Origin: Pseudomonadota bacterium
Lineage (GTDB): Bacteria; Pseudomonadota; Alphaproteobacteria; Rhizobiales; Xanthobacteraceae
Direction of reading: 5' to 3'
Assembly (NCBI GenBank): GCA_023386635.1
Contig: JAEWJH010000018.1
Span: forward strand, 1-64,000
DNA: 64,000 bases
Shown: positions 16,787-24,796 of the stretch, in pieces
Numbering within the stretch: position 1 is the stretch's first letter
Layout of the letters: every line of letters starts with the position of its first letter
Notes under the pieces: generated by a model
What the model was told of the DNA's origin: nothing
What the model saw: the letters and a program-made list of their open reading frames with translations, nothing else
The model's database searches: none
Made by a program: the position numbers and the translations under genes

Positions 16787-18112
16787 ATGACCGGCGCGGA
16801 AATCGGCGTTGCTGGAATTGTGCTGCTTCTTGTTCTGTTGTTCCTGCGCATTCCCATTGGAATCGCGATGGTGTCCGTCGGTCTCGGCGGTTACGCGCTA
16901 CTCAATGGCGTGGACGCGACGCTGAATTATCTCAAGACCGCGACATACTGGCGCTTCTCGACCTATGACCTGTCGGTCGTTCCGATGTTTCTTCTCATGG
17001 GCGAGCTGGCGGCGGGGGCGGGGTTGAGCAGCAGCCTGTTCCGCGCGGCAGCCACTGTGATGGGCCGCTTTCGCGGCGGCATGGCGATGTCGGTGATCGG
17101 CGCCTGCGCCGCATTCGGCGCGATCTGCGGTTCGTCACTGGCGACAGCCGCCACCATGACGCGCGTCGCCTTGCCGGAGCTTGAACGCTATCGCTACGGC
17201 GCGCCGCTGACTGTCGGCTCTCTGGCGGCGGGCGGCACGCTCGGCATTCTGATCCCGCCTTCGATTGCATTGGTGATCTACGCCATCGTGGTGGAAGGAA
17301 ACATCGTTTCGATGTTCGCCGCGGCGATGGTGCCGGGCATTCTGGCGGCAATCGGCTACATCATCGCGATCCGCATCTATGTGTGGTTCAAGCCGGAGGC
17401 CGGACCCGCAGGGCCGAGGGCGTCCGTTCGCGAAATAGCGCGTGCGTTCGCGGATACTTGGCCGATCCTGCTCATCTTCCTGCTGGTGATCGGCGGCATC
17501 TATATCGGCTGGTTCACGCCGACCGAAGCAGCCGCCATCGGCGCATTCGGCACGGGCATCGCCGCGTTCTGGCTTGGCGGCATGCGCTGGCAGGGTCTGA
17601 TCGAGGCGCTTTTGCGCACCGCCAGCGCCACGGCGATGATCTTCCTGATCGTCCTGGGCGCTGAATTCCTCAACTCGTTCTTCGCACTGACGCGGATCGC
17701 GATGGTGGCGGCCGACATGATCTCGCAGAGCGGCTTGCAGCCGCTGCTGGTCGTTGCCGTCATTCTCCTCATCTATCTGATCCTCGGCTGCGTCATGGAC
17801 AGCCTGTCCATGATCCTGCTGACGCTGCCGATCTTCTGGCCGATTCTGACCTCGCCCGACTTCGGCATGGACCCCGAACACTTCAAAATGTGGTTCGGCG
17901 TGCTGGTGCTCGTCGTTGTCGAATTCGGCTTGATCACGCCGCCGGTGGGCCTCAATCTGATGATCATCAGTTCAATGGCGCCACACGTTCCGACAGCGCA
18001 GCTTTACCGCGGCGTTGTGCCGTTCATCATTTCGGATCTGGTGCGCATCACCTTGCTGTTCGTGTTCCCGATCCTCTCGCTCGCGTTGCCGATATTCTTG
18101 GCCGTCCGATAG
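16787..18112 (+). CDS. dctM: TRAP transporter large permease subunit, DctM family
   Basis: A 441-residue integral membrane protein with about 12 hydrophobic segments. Motifs include MGELAAGAGLSS, CAAFGAICGSSLATAATM, AGGTLGILIPPSIALVIYAIV and LGCVMDSLSMILLTLPIFWPI, all diagnostic of DctM. It starts 11 bases after dctQ. It catalyses sodium- or proton-driven uptake of the DctP ligand. A hairpin follows its stop. Confidence 0.94.
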   Translation: MTGAEIGVAGIVLLLVLLFLRIPIGIAMVSVGLGGYALLNGVDATLNYLKTATYWRFSTYDLSVVPMFLLMGELAAGAGLSSSLFRAAATVMGRFRGGMAMSVIGACAAFGAICGSSLATAATMTRVALPELERYRYGAPLTVGSLAAGGTLGILIPPSIALVIYAIVVEGNIVSMFAAAMVPGILAAIGYIIAIRIYVWFKPEAGPAGPRASVREIARAFADTWPILLIFLLVIGGIYIGWFTPTEAAAIGAFGTGIAAFWLGGMRWQGLIEALLRTASATAMIFLIVLGAEFLNSFFALTRIAMVAADMISQSGLQPLLVVAVILLIYLILGCVMDSLSMILLTLPIFWPILTSPDFGMDPEHFKMWFGVLVLVVVEFGLITPPVGLNLMIISSMAPHVPTAQLYRGVVPFIISDLVRITLLFVFPILSLALPIFLAVR

Positions 18113-18118
18113 ACAATC

Positions 18119-18141
18119 CCGGGAAGCCTGAGGCTTCCCGG
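18119..18141 (+). terminator. Strong stem-loop after TRAP operon
   Basis: CCGGGAAGCC (18119-18128) pairs perfectly with 18132-18141 around a TGA loop, six bases after the dctM stop. No U tract follows, so it may be a Rho-assisted terminator or an mRNA-stabilising hairpin. Confidence 0.6.
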
Positions 18142-18282
18142 ATGCTTGAGAGCATGGATGTGTCGAAGGTTTTCGGCCGAGTGCGGCGACGTCGTGGGGA
18201 CTTCCTGGAACGGTGTGGTGCATCCGGAGACTGTGAGGTGTTCCGGGCAGCCGTCTTTACAGCCGTTCCGACCGGCGATAGA

Positions 18283-18300
18283 ATAGATAGTAATCTATAT
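18283..18300. promoter_or_regulatory. Candidate operator upstream of Rieske/reductase operon
   Basis: ATAGAT-AGTA-ATCTAT is a perfect inverted repeat at 18283-18298, 38 bases before the oxygenase start. The segment TAATCTATATATTTT matches the boxes at about 15083 (CAATCTATCTAGTTT) and 22553 (CAATCTAACTAATTT). This probably binds the MarR encoded by the last gene of this operon. The motif is seen directly; the binding is inferred. Confidence 0.6.
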
Positions 18301-18336
18301 ATTTTGCCGACGATGGACTGAAAGAAGAGGACAGAC

Positions 18337-19380
18337 ATGACCCATTTCCTGCGCAATTACTGGTATGTGGCGGCCCGCAGCGAAGAGATCGGGCGCTCGC
18401 TGCTGCGTCGTGTCATCCTCAACGAGCCGATCGTCTTTTATCGCACTGAGGCCGGCGAAGCGGTGGCGATGGAGGATCGCTGCTGTCATCGCAGCGTGCC
18501 GCTGTCGATCGGCAAGCTGGTCGCGGATACCGTGCAGTGCGGCTATCACGGGCTCAAGTTCGATAAGGATGGCCGCTGCGTCTACATGCCCGGGCAGGAC
18601 AAAATCCCGGCGGCGGCGAAGGTGAAAAGCTATCCGCTGATCGAGCGCTGGAGCATGATCTGGCTCTGGATGGGTGATGCGCAGCCGGACGAGAGCCTGC
18701 TGCCGGACTTCAGCATCATTGATCGCCCGGGCTGGGCCGCGGTCGGTGATTTCGTACACATCAAGGCCGACTATCTGCTGTGCGTCGACAACCTGCTCGA
18801 CCTCAGCCACATCTCCTATGTCCATGAACGCACCATCGGTACGGCCGATGTCGCCAAGGCCGGCGTGCGCACGCAGCGCGACGGCGACAACATCAAGGTG
18901 ACACGCTGGATGCTGGACGTGCCGCCGCCGCCGATGTTTCAGAAATTTGGCCTCGATACCAATATCGATCGCTGGCAGATCGTGACGGCGACGGCGCCTT
19001 GCTATCTGTGGCTCGAGGTCGGCGGGGCGAAAACCGGCACCGGCGCGCCGGAGGGCAACCGGAAGAACGGTATCGAGCGCTGGAACCTGAACTGCATGAC
19101 CCCCGAAACCGACAGCTCGGCCTTTATGTTCTGGACCGAAGTGCGGAATTTCCAGATCGACGATCCGGCAGCGGGCGAGATGCTGAAGTCGCAGATGAAA
19201 ATGACGTTGCAGGAGGATGCCGAGATTCTCGAACTGCAGCAGCGGACCATGGACGAGATGCCGGGCGCGCCGACCGTCGACATTACTTTCGATGCCGGTT
19301 CGATTCAGTTCCGCCGTCAGGTCAGGCGTTTGCTGGAACAGCAGTCTGCGCAGACGCAGCGCGTCAGCGAGCCGGCCTGA
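18337..19380 (+). CDS. Rieske oxygenase, vanillate O-demethylase-like (VanA family)
   Basis: A 347-residue single-type oxygenase subunit, the normal VanA length. It starts MTHFLRNYWYVAA, a VanA/PobA-type N terminus. The Rieske ligands are C49-x-H51 and C68-x-x-H71 (CCHR, CGYHG). The mononuclear iron motif is NLLDLSHISYVH (N152, D155, H158, H163). The gene for its class IA electron donor follows at once. VanA relatives demethylate vanillate or syringate or hydroxylate phthalate-type acids; the nearby LigA/LigB dioxygenase would fit a protocatechuate-like product. Confidence 0.9.
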   Translation: MTHFLRNYWYVAARSEEIGRSLLRRVILNEPIVFYRTEAGEAVAMEDRCCHRSVPLSIGKLVADTVQCGYHGLKFDKDGRCVYMPGQDKIPAAAKVKSYPLIERWSMIWLWMGDAQPDESLLPDFSIIDRPGWAAVGDFVHIKADYLLCVDNLLDLSHISYVHERTIGTADVAKAGVRTQRDGDNIKVTRWMLDVPPPPMFQKFGLDTNIDRWQIVTATAPCYLWLEVGGAKTGTGAPEGNRKNGIERWNLNCMTPETDSSAFMFWTEVRNFQIDDPAAGEMLKSQMKMTLQEDAEILELQQRTMDEMPGAPTVDITFDAGSIQFRRQVRRLLEQQSAQTQRVSEPA

Positions 19381-19405
19381 GCCGGCGTCAGGAAACGGAC
19401 TCCCG

Positions 19406-20404
19406 ATGCAGGCTATCGCTTCGCTCCAACAAAGCCCTTCCGCTGACGTTGTCGCGTCGGACCGGCTCGCGCTGGTCGTCGCGCGTCGTGAGGTTGTCGG
19501 CACTGGGGTCGTTCATTTCGAGCTGCGTTCCGCCGAGGGACAGGCGCTTTCGCCGTTCGAAGCAGGCGCGCATGTGGATGTTCACATCCGGCCGGATCTC
19601 GTCCGGCAATATTCCCTGTGCGGCGACCCGGCTGACACGAGCCGCTATCGCCTCGCGGTGCGGCTCGAGGCGCAGTCGCGCGGCGGTTCGGCGTCCATGC
19701 ATGCGGATCTGCGCGAGGGAGACCGATTGCAGGTCGGCCCTCCGCGCAATCAGTTTCCGCTCGCGCGTGCGGCGTCGCGGGCGGTGCTGATTGCCGGCGG
19801 CATCGGCATCACGCCGCTGATGGCGATGGTGCATGCGCTCAACCGGGCGGGGGTTCCTTTCTATCTGCACTATTGCGTCCGTAGCCGGACCGGCGCCGCC
19901 TTTCTCGACGAACTAGCGGCCGCGCCGTTCGCCGGCCATGTGTCGCTCCATGCCGACGACGATGCGGTGAGCCATTTCGACGCTTCTGTTCTTCCCCCGG
20001 CGCAAGCCGGCACGCATCTCTATGTCTGCGGGCCGGGCCCGTTCATGGACGCGCGGATCGCCGAAGCGAAAGCCGCGGGATGGGCCGACGATCATCTGCA
20101 TCTCGAGCGGTTCAGCAACGAGGTCGATCGCACCGGCGACGTCTTCACCGTGACCGCTGTGCGCAGCGGCGTGACTGTCACTGTCGCCGCGCAGGAAAGC
20201 ATCGCCGAGGCGCTGATCCGCGAAGGCGTCGACGTGGCGCTGTCTTGCGAGCAGGGTGTGTGCGGCACGTGCCTCGTCGACGTGCTCGAGGGGGTGCCGG
20301 ACCATCGCGATTGCTATTTGACGGACGCGGAAAAGGCCGCAAATCGTCAGATGACCATCTGCTGCTCTCGCGCCAAAACCGCCTCACTCGCCCTCGATGT
20401 CTGA
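19406..20404 (+). CDS. Oxygenase reductase, VanB / phthalate dioxygenase reductase family
   Basis: A 332-residue flavin-iron-sulfur reductase passing electrons from NAD(P)H to the Rieske oxygenase upstream. The order is an FMN-binding barrel with RQYSLCGDP (about residues 67-75), an NAD domain with AVLIAGGIGITPLM, and a C-terminal plant-type [2Fe-2S] domain CEQGVCGTC plus a distal Cys. ATG 19406 is preferred; upstream in-frame starts lie inside the oxygenase gene. The pair forms a two-component oxygenase. Confidence 0.92.
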   Translation: MQAIASLQQSPSADVVASDRLALVVARREVVGTGVVHFELRSAEGQALSPFEAGAHVDVHIRPDLVRQYSLCGDPADTSRYRLAVRLEAQSRGGSASMHADLREGDRLQVGPPRNQFPLARAASRAVLIAGGIGITPLMAMVHALNRAGVPFYLHYCVRSRTGAAFLDELAAAPFAGHVSLHADDDAVSHFDASVLPPAQAGTHLYVCGPGPFMDARIAEAKAAGWADDHLHLERFSNEVDRTGDVFTVTAVRSGVTVTVAAQESIAEALIREGVDVALSCEQGVCGTCLVDVLEGVPDHRDCYLTDAEKAANRQMTICCSRAKTASLALDV

Positions 20405-20542
20405 GATGGATTGCGGGTCTGGCTCTTGTCATTCGTGAGCCCTGGCCGCTACATAGCATCTGCCGCTGCGCGCCGAACCGGCTGCGCCGCGCGCTGATGG
20501 AAATGTCGGCCGTCTTCCGCCGGCGTTGGACAGGGGCTGACA

Positions 20543-21100
20543 TTGACATCTCGATCGGTGGCGCCGAAGGGCGCCAAGCTCACGCGGCAGGTGCTGGAGT
20601 ATAAGCTCGACGACAGCGTCGGCTTCATGATCACGATCACCGATCGCCGGATGAAGCCGCTCCTCAAGAAGTGCCTGGCGGTCGAAGGCGTCACCTACGG
20701 CATGTGGTTCTTCCTGAGGGTGCTGTTCGAGGAAGACGGATTGACTCAGCGGGAGTTGAGCCACCGCGTCGGCATGATGCAGCCGACCACGGTGGCGGCG
20801 CTGCGGGCGATGGAGAGCAGCGGTTTCGTCACCATCAAGGAAGACAAGAAGGACAAGCGCCGCATGCGCATCTTCCTGACCGATGAAGGGCGAAAGGTTG
20901 GCGCGCGCATTCTGCCCATGCTGCATCAGCTCAACGAATTCGCCCTCAAGGACGTCACCGCTGAGGAGTTCCAGGTCCTGCGCCGCGTTCTGCGCAAGGC
21001 CCGTCACACCATCGATACGGAAGCCTTCAAGCCCGTTCCGAGCGGCGGCCGGAGCAACGCGCGGTCAAAAACGCGGTCACGCGCCAAGGACGAGGATTAA
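20543..21100 (+). CDS. MarR-family transcriptional regulator
   Basis: A 185-residue winged-helix protein with a HTH at LTQRELSHRVGMMQPTTVAALRAME (about residues 67-91) and a wing with KDKRRMRIFLTDEG. The start is TTG 20543, supported by an AGGGG Shine-Dalgarno six bases upstream. The C terminus is Arg/Lys/Ser-rich. It is last in the oxygenase-reductase unit and overlaps the end of the convergent amidase by four bases. It is the best candidate regulator of the AATCTA-type boxes at the TRAP, Rieske and ligAB promoters. Confidence 0.87.
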   Translation: MTSRSVAPKGAKLTRQVLEYKLDDSVGFMITITDRRMKPLLKKCLAVEGVTYGMWFFLRVLFEEDGLTQRELSHRVGMMQPTTVAALRAMESSGFVTIKEDKKDKRRMRIFLTDEGRKVGARILPMLHQLNEFALKDVTAEEFQVLRRVLRKARHTIDTEAFKPVPSGGRSNARSKTRSRAKDED

Positions 21101-22476
21101 AGCCACGGATGCGCGGTTTCGATAGCTTGCGCAAGCGCGAGCAGCGCATCGTCGCGCCCATAGCCGGCGACGAGTTGCATCGAGACCGGCAGCGGCGTTT
21201 CGACCCCGCCGACAGGAATGGCGATGGCCGGTAGCCCGGCAATGTTCACGAACGGATAGAAGATCGCGGCATCGCGCGGGCCTGCATCCTGTCCCGCAAT
21301 CGTCTTGGGATAGGGCTGCTCCAGCGCCCATGGGAAGCAGGGCGAGGTCGGCGACAGCAGCACGTCGCATTCGCTGAACACCTGATCGAAGCGCCGCCGC
21401 ACCGCATGCATCTGCGCGATCGTCTCGACATAGTCCGCCGCCCCGAGTTTTCCCGCGCGCTCGATCAACCCATCGATCACCGGCGTCAGTGGCGCGGGCA
21501 GCGTCTCCGGCATGCCGCGCCGTGCCGCCGCGGTTCCGGAGGCGATCAGCACCGACCAGATCGTTTCCATCTCGGCGAGCGTATAGGGCGCGGCGCATTC
21601 GCTGACGTCGTGGCCCATGGCCTCCAGCCGCCGCGTGGCCGTTGCGACGCTGGCGGCGATGACCGGATCGACCGGCTTTCCCTCGACCGTCGGAAAATAG
21701 CGGACGCGCAATCGCTGCCGCATGGGCGCCGAGGCTGCGGCACCCATGAGCGTGGTGCGGTCGGCGTGATCAGGCCCGCGCAGGACGTTGAACAGTAACT
21801 CGACGTCGGCAACGCTGCGCGCCATTGGTGCGATCGCCTGACAGTCATAGGTGGTGGTCGGGAAGAACGTGCCGCGGGCGATCATGCCGTTCGACGGACG
21901 AAAGCCGACCGTTCCGGTATAGGCCGCCGGCCGGCGCGCGGAGCCGCCGGCATCGGTGCCGACAGCGAGTGGCCCAAGCCCTGCCGCCAGCGCGGCGGCT
22001 GCGCCGCCGCTCGACCCGCCGGGCGTGAGCGTGAGGTCCAGCGGATTTCGGGTTGCGCCGAACAGGGCGTTGTCGGTCACGCCGGCGAGCGCCAGTTCCG
22101 GCAGGTTGGTCTTGGCCCAGATCACCGCGCCGCCCGCGCGCATGCGGGCGATGGATGGATCGTCTTCAGGCGCGATCCGGTTCGCATAGACCCGACTGCC
22201 CCAGGTGGCCTTCATGCCGCGCACCGCGAGATTGTCCTTCACGGTGACGGGGATGCCATCGAGCGGCCCCAGCGTTTCGCCGCGGCGGCGCCGCTCGTCG
22301 GACTGCTGCGCGGCGCTGCGTGCCGTATCCGGATCGATGTCGATCAGCGCATTGATCTGCGGATTGATCGCCTCGGCTTGTTGCAGCACAGCATCGATCA
22401 GTTCGCGCGCGGACATATCCTTTTGCGCGAGCGCTGAACGGCAGGACACGGCTGTTGTCGGCGGAAGTGTCGGCAT
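21097..22476 (-). CDS. Amidase signature-family hydrolase
   Basis: A 459-residue amidase with the Ser-cisSer-Lys triad: Lys in GIPVTVKDN, cis-Ser in TPGGSSGGAAAALA and nucleophile Ser in GTDAGGSARRPA. The position normally Ile/Val after GGS is Ala here. ATG 22476 (MPTLPPTT) gives the usual family N terminus; a GTG at 22533 is a possible alternative, neither having a strong Shine-Dalgarno. It is divergent from the ligAB operon across the candidate operator at 22545. It probably frees an aromatic acid or amine from an amide. Confidence 0.88.
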   Translation of the reverse strand: MPTLPPTTAVSCRSALAQKDMSARELIDAVLQQAEAINPQINALIDIDPDTARSAAQQSDERRRRGETLGPLDGIPVTVKDNLAVRGMKATWGSRVYANRIAPEDDPSIARMRAGGAVIWAKTNLPELALAGVTDNALFGATRNPLDLTLTPGGSSGGAAAALAAGLGPLAVGTDAGGSARRPAAYTGTVGFRPSNGMIARGTFFPTTTYDCQAIAPMARSVADVELLFNVLRGPDHADRTTLMGAAASAPMRQRLRVRYFPTVEGKPVDPVIAASVATATRRLEAMGHDVSECAAPYTLAEMETIWSVLIASGTAAARRGMPETLPAPLTPVIDGLIERAGKLGAADYVETIAQMHAVRRRFDQVFSECDVLLSPTSPCFPWALEQPYPKTIAGQDAGPRDAAIFYPFVNIAGLPAIAIPVGGVETPLPVSMQLVAGYGRDDALLALAQAIETAHPWL

Positions 22477-22544
22477 GGATTGCGTCTGCACACGAGGAAA
22501 AGTGGATTCTGTATAATCGAATTTGACACCCACCGGTGCGACAA

Positions 22545-22563
22545 GTATATAGCAATCTAACTA
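22545..22563. promoter_or_regulatory. Candidate operator between amidase and ligAB operon
   Basis: TATATAGCAATCTAACTA aligns at 14 of 18 positions with TAGATAGTAATCTATATA upstream of the Rieske operon, and shares CAATCTANCTA with the TRAP promoter box. It lies about 33 bases before the ligA start, placing it over the expected core promoter. It could also affect the divergent amidase. A common MarR site is inferred. Confidence 0.55.
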
Positions 22564-22595
22564 ATTTTACGATTTCTCCTTGTTTGGAGGGGTTT

Positions 22596-22922
22596 TTGGT
22601 CAGTTTTGAAGTTGAAAGATTCATCTTTGAGCTTAAGAAGGATGAGGCCCTGCAGCAGGCGCTGAAGGCCCGCAGCCCCTCTACCTTCGATGGTTTCACC
22701 TTGCGTGATGAAGAGCGCAATGCATTGCGCGATGGCGACATCGAAAGCCTCTATCGCATGGGCGTGCATCCGCTGCTGCTGGCACCTTATTCGCGCTACG
22801 TCGGCATCGCCTCGCCGGATTATCATCAGCGGCTGGATGCCCTGAAGGGCGTGCAGATATTCAGCAGCGAGCGGCGCTCCGCGAAAGAAACGAACAAGTC
22901 GGGAGGCAAGGCCAATGGGTGA
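22596..22922 (+). CDS. ligA: Extradiol dioxygenase alpha (small) subunit, LigA family
   Basis: A 108-residue helical subunit typical of protocatechuate 4,5-dioxygenase alpha chains. The LigA core reads FTLRDEERNALRDGDIESL followed by YRMGVHPLLLAPYSRYVG. The start is TTG 22596, five bases after a GGAGG Shine-Dalgarno; the frame is open from GTG 22536, but that part overlaps the operator region and is not family-like. The gene overlaps ligB by eight bases. The alpha subunit shapes the active site of the LigB catalytic chain. Confidence 0.87.
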   Translation: MVSFEVERFIFELKKDEALQQALKARSPSTFDGFTLRDEERNALRDGDIESLYRMGVHPLLLAPYSRYVGIASPDYHQRLDALKGVQIFSSERRSAKETNKSGGKANG

Positions 22923-23727
22923 GCTCGTCATGGCAGCGGCGATGAGCCATGCGCCGGGGATCGCCGCCTTCACCGACAAGGCGACCGAAGAAGAGCGCAA
23001 CGCTTTTCTCGGGGGTGCCGCCGAACTGCGCAAAGTGCTTGCGGCGGCGAAGCCGGACGTGATGATCTATCTCGCGCCGGATCACTTCACCAATTTCTTC
23101 GTCGACAAGATGCCGGCGTTCTGCATCGGCGTGAACGAAGGCTATGAAGGCCCGGTCGAAAAGTGGCTTGGCATTCCGAAGGGCCCGGTTCCGGGCGCGC
23201 CGGACCTTGCCACGCATCTGCTCGAAGCGGCGATGGACAGGGGTTTCGACCCCGCATTCTCTCGCGGTCTGCAGCTTGAACACAGCGTGATGGTGCCGAT
23301 GAATCTCATCCGCCCCGAGCGCGACATTCCGATCGTCTGGATCATGGCGAATTGCCAGATTCCGCCGATGCCGTCGCTGCGGCGCTGCTATGAGTTCGGT
23401 CAAGTCATCCGCTCGGTAATCGATGAGCGCAGCGAGCGCGTCGCCGTGATCGGCACCGGTGGTCTCTCGCATTCGCCCGGAGCTGCGGAAGCCTATGATC
23501 TCGATCCGGAGTTCGACCGTGAATTTCTCGCGCTGCTCGACAGCGATAATCCGAACGCGATCCTCGACATTCCGTCGGCGCGCCTCGACCAGGCCGGGTT
23601 CGGCACTTGGGAAGTGCGGCTCTGGGCGGTCACGCTCGGTGTTACCGGCGGCCGCCGCGCGAAGACGCTGGCTTACGCCCCGGTGAAGGCCTGGCAGACC
23701 GGTTGTGCGGTAGGGCTGTTCGTCTAG
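22915..23727 (+). CDS. ligB: Extradiol ring-cleavage dioxygenase catalytic subunit, LigB family
   Basis: A 270-residue class III extradiol dioxygenase. The Fe(II) ligands correspond to His12 (SHAPG), His57 (APDHFTN) and Glu233 (GTWEVRLW), with the catalytic His186 in GGLSHSPGA. It overlaps ligA and forms an alpha/beta enzyme that opens protocatechuate-type catechols at the 4,5 bond. Upstream lies a VanA/VanB-like system that could make such a catechol. LigC and LigI, the following enzymes of the classical pathway, are not seen in the window. Substrate specificity is not proven. Confidence 0.87.
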   Translation: MGELVMAAAMSHAPGIAAFTDKATEEERNAFLGGAAELRKVLAAAKPDVMIYLAPDHFTNFFVDKMPAFCIGVNEGYEGPVEKWLGIPKGPVPGAPDLATHLLEAAMDRGFDPAFSRGLQLEHSVMVPMNLIRPERDIPIVWIMANCQIPPMPSLRRCYEFGQVIRSVIDERSERVAVIGTGGLSHSPGAAEAYDLDPEFDREFLALLDSDNPNAILDIPSARLDQAGFGTWEVRLWAVTLGVTGGRRAKTLAYAPVKAWQTGCAVGLFV

Positions 23728-23730
23728 GGC

Positions 23731-23771
23731 GTGATCCGGAAAAGGGGAAACCGGTTTTCCGGAAAGATCAC
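23731..23771. repeat. Rhizobiales-type intergenic palindromic repeat
   Basis: GTGATCCGGAAAA (23731-23743) faces CCGG-TTTTCCGGAAAGATCAC, ending at 23771, in a short imperfect inverted repeat four bases after the ligB stop. The GATCCGGAAAA...TTTTCCG-AAAGATC pattern is one I recognise from many Rhizobiales intergenic regions. It could also act as a 3' hairpin for ligAB. Confidence 0.6.
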
Positions 23772-23837
23772 TCTCCAAAGAAAAGCCGCCTACAGGTCAT
23801 TCAACTTCAACGAATCCAACTCTAGCGGATCGTTTTC

Positions 23838-24770
23838 ATGGCGAGCGAGCAACAGCGCAAAGTCCGGCTGGCGATTGGATTGCGCTCGACGGCCCAAAGC
23901 CTGTCGCTCATCGGCAATGCTGCTTCCGCGTTTTCGGATCGCGGGATCGATCTGGAGATCGCGCAGATCGAAACCGCCGGCCCTGCCGGCATTGCCGGCC
24001 TGATGCGTGGCGACTGGGAGTTTGCCGAGTTCGGCGCCGTCCCCGTCGTGCAATGGGCGATGGAAGGACAGGATCCGGTGATCCTGATGGCGGCCGAACC
24101 GGTTTCGGCGCTCTATATCCTTGCCGCCAAGGGCGTCACGCAGCCGCGCGATCTCGCGGGCGGGAAGATCGGCGTGCTGACCGCCGCCGGGCAGACCGGC
24201 TACAGCGCCAGGGAGATGTTGCGGCGCTGGGATTTGTCCGACGCCGTCGGGCGCGCGGAGTTGATGCGCTATCCGGCGATCCTGGAGCGGCTGATACACG
24301 GCACAATCCGCGGTGGCGTGCTGACGGCTGATTATCGGTTTGCGGCGCCGCCGGAGGCGGGCATCTCCGTGCTCGCTGATCTCGGAGCCGAGTTCCGCTT
24401 CCAGGGGCCGGTGCTGGCTACGACATGGCAATATCTGCGCAAACATCGCGATGTTGTCGAACAGATCGTCGCCGGCTATTGCCAGGCGATCCATGTGTTC
24501 AAGACGCGGCCCGATATCGTGCGGCCGGTGCTGCAACAGCATCTGCCGTTTGCCGACGCCGCCGGCGTGCAGCGCATCCATGAGTTCTATGCCGAGCGGT
24601 TCTCGCGCATTCCGCGGCCGTCGGTTGGCGGGCTGCAGGCGGTGATCGACTCCTGCCGGAAGAATAAACCGGGGCCGCGCGAACTGACGGTGAAGGATGT
24701 CTACGATCCTTCCGTGCTCGATACGCTGGAACGGCAGGGACTGTTCAAATCGCTTTATCAAGCCGCCTGA
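23838..24770 (+). CDS. NMT1/THI5-like binding-protein-fold protein without signal peptide
   Basis: A 310-residue protein with the two-lobe fold of NitT/TauT binding proteins: GLMRGDWEFAEFGAVPVVQWAMEG, then LAGGKIGVLTAAGQTGYSAREML. It begins MASEQQRKVRLAIGL, directly at the mature-type start, with no signal peptide, Tat motif or lipobox visible upstream in frame. It lies between ligB and an SDR gene, with no permease or ATPase. It may be a cytoplasmic sensor or carrier, or an enzyme built on this fold (some decarboxylases use it). Function is unassigned. Confidence 0.82.
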   Translation: MASEQQRKVRLAIGLRSTAQSLSLIGNAASAFSDRGIDLEIAQIETAGPAGIAGLMRGDWEFAEFGAVPVVQWAMEGQDPVILMAAEPVSALYILAAKGVTQPRDLAGGKIGVLTAAGQTGYSAREMLRRWDLSDAVGRAELMRYPAILERLIHGTIRGGVLTADYRFAAPPEAGISVLADLGAEFRFQGPVLATTWQYLRKHRDVVEQIVAGYCQAIHVFKTRPDIVRPVLQQHLPFADAAGVQRIHEFYAERFSRIPRPSVGGLQAVIDSCRKNKPGPRELTVKDVYDPSVLDTLERQGLFKSLYQAA

Positions 24771-24796
24771 CGCAAGACTTCAACAGGACACAGACG

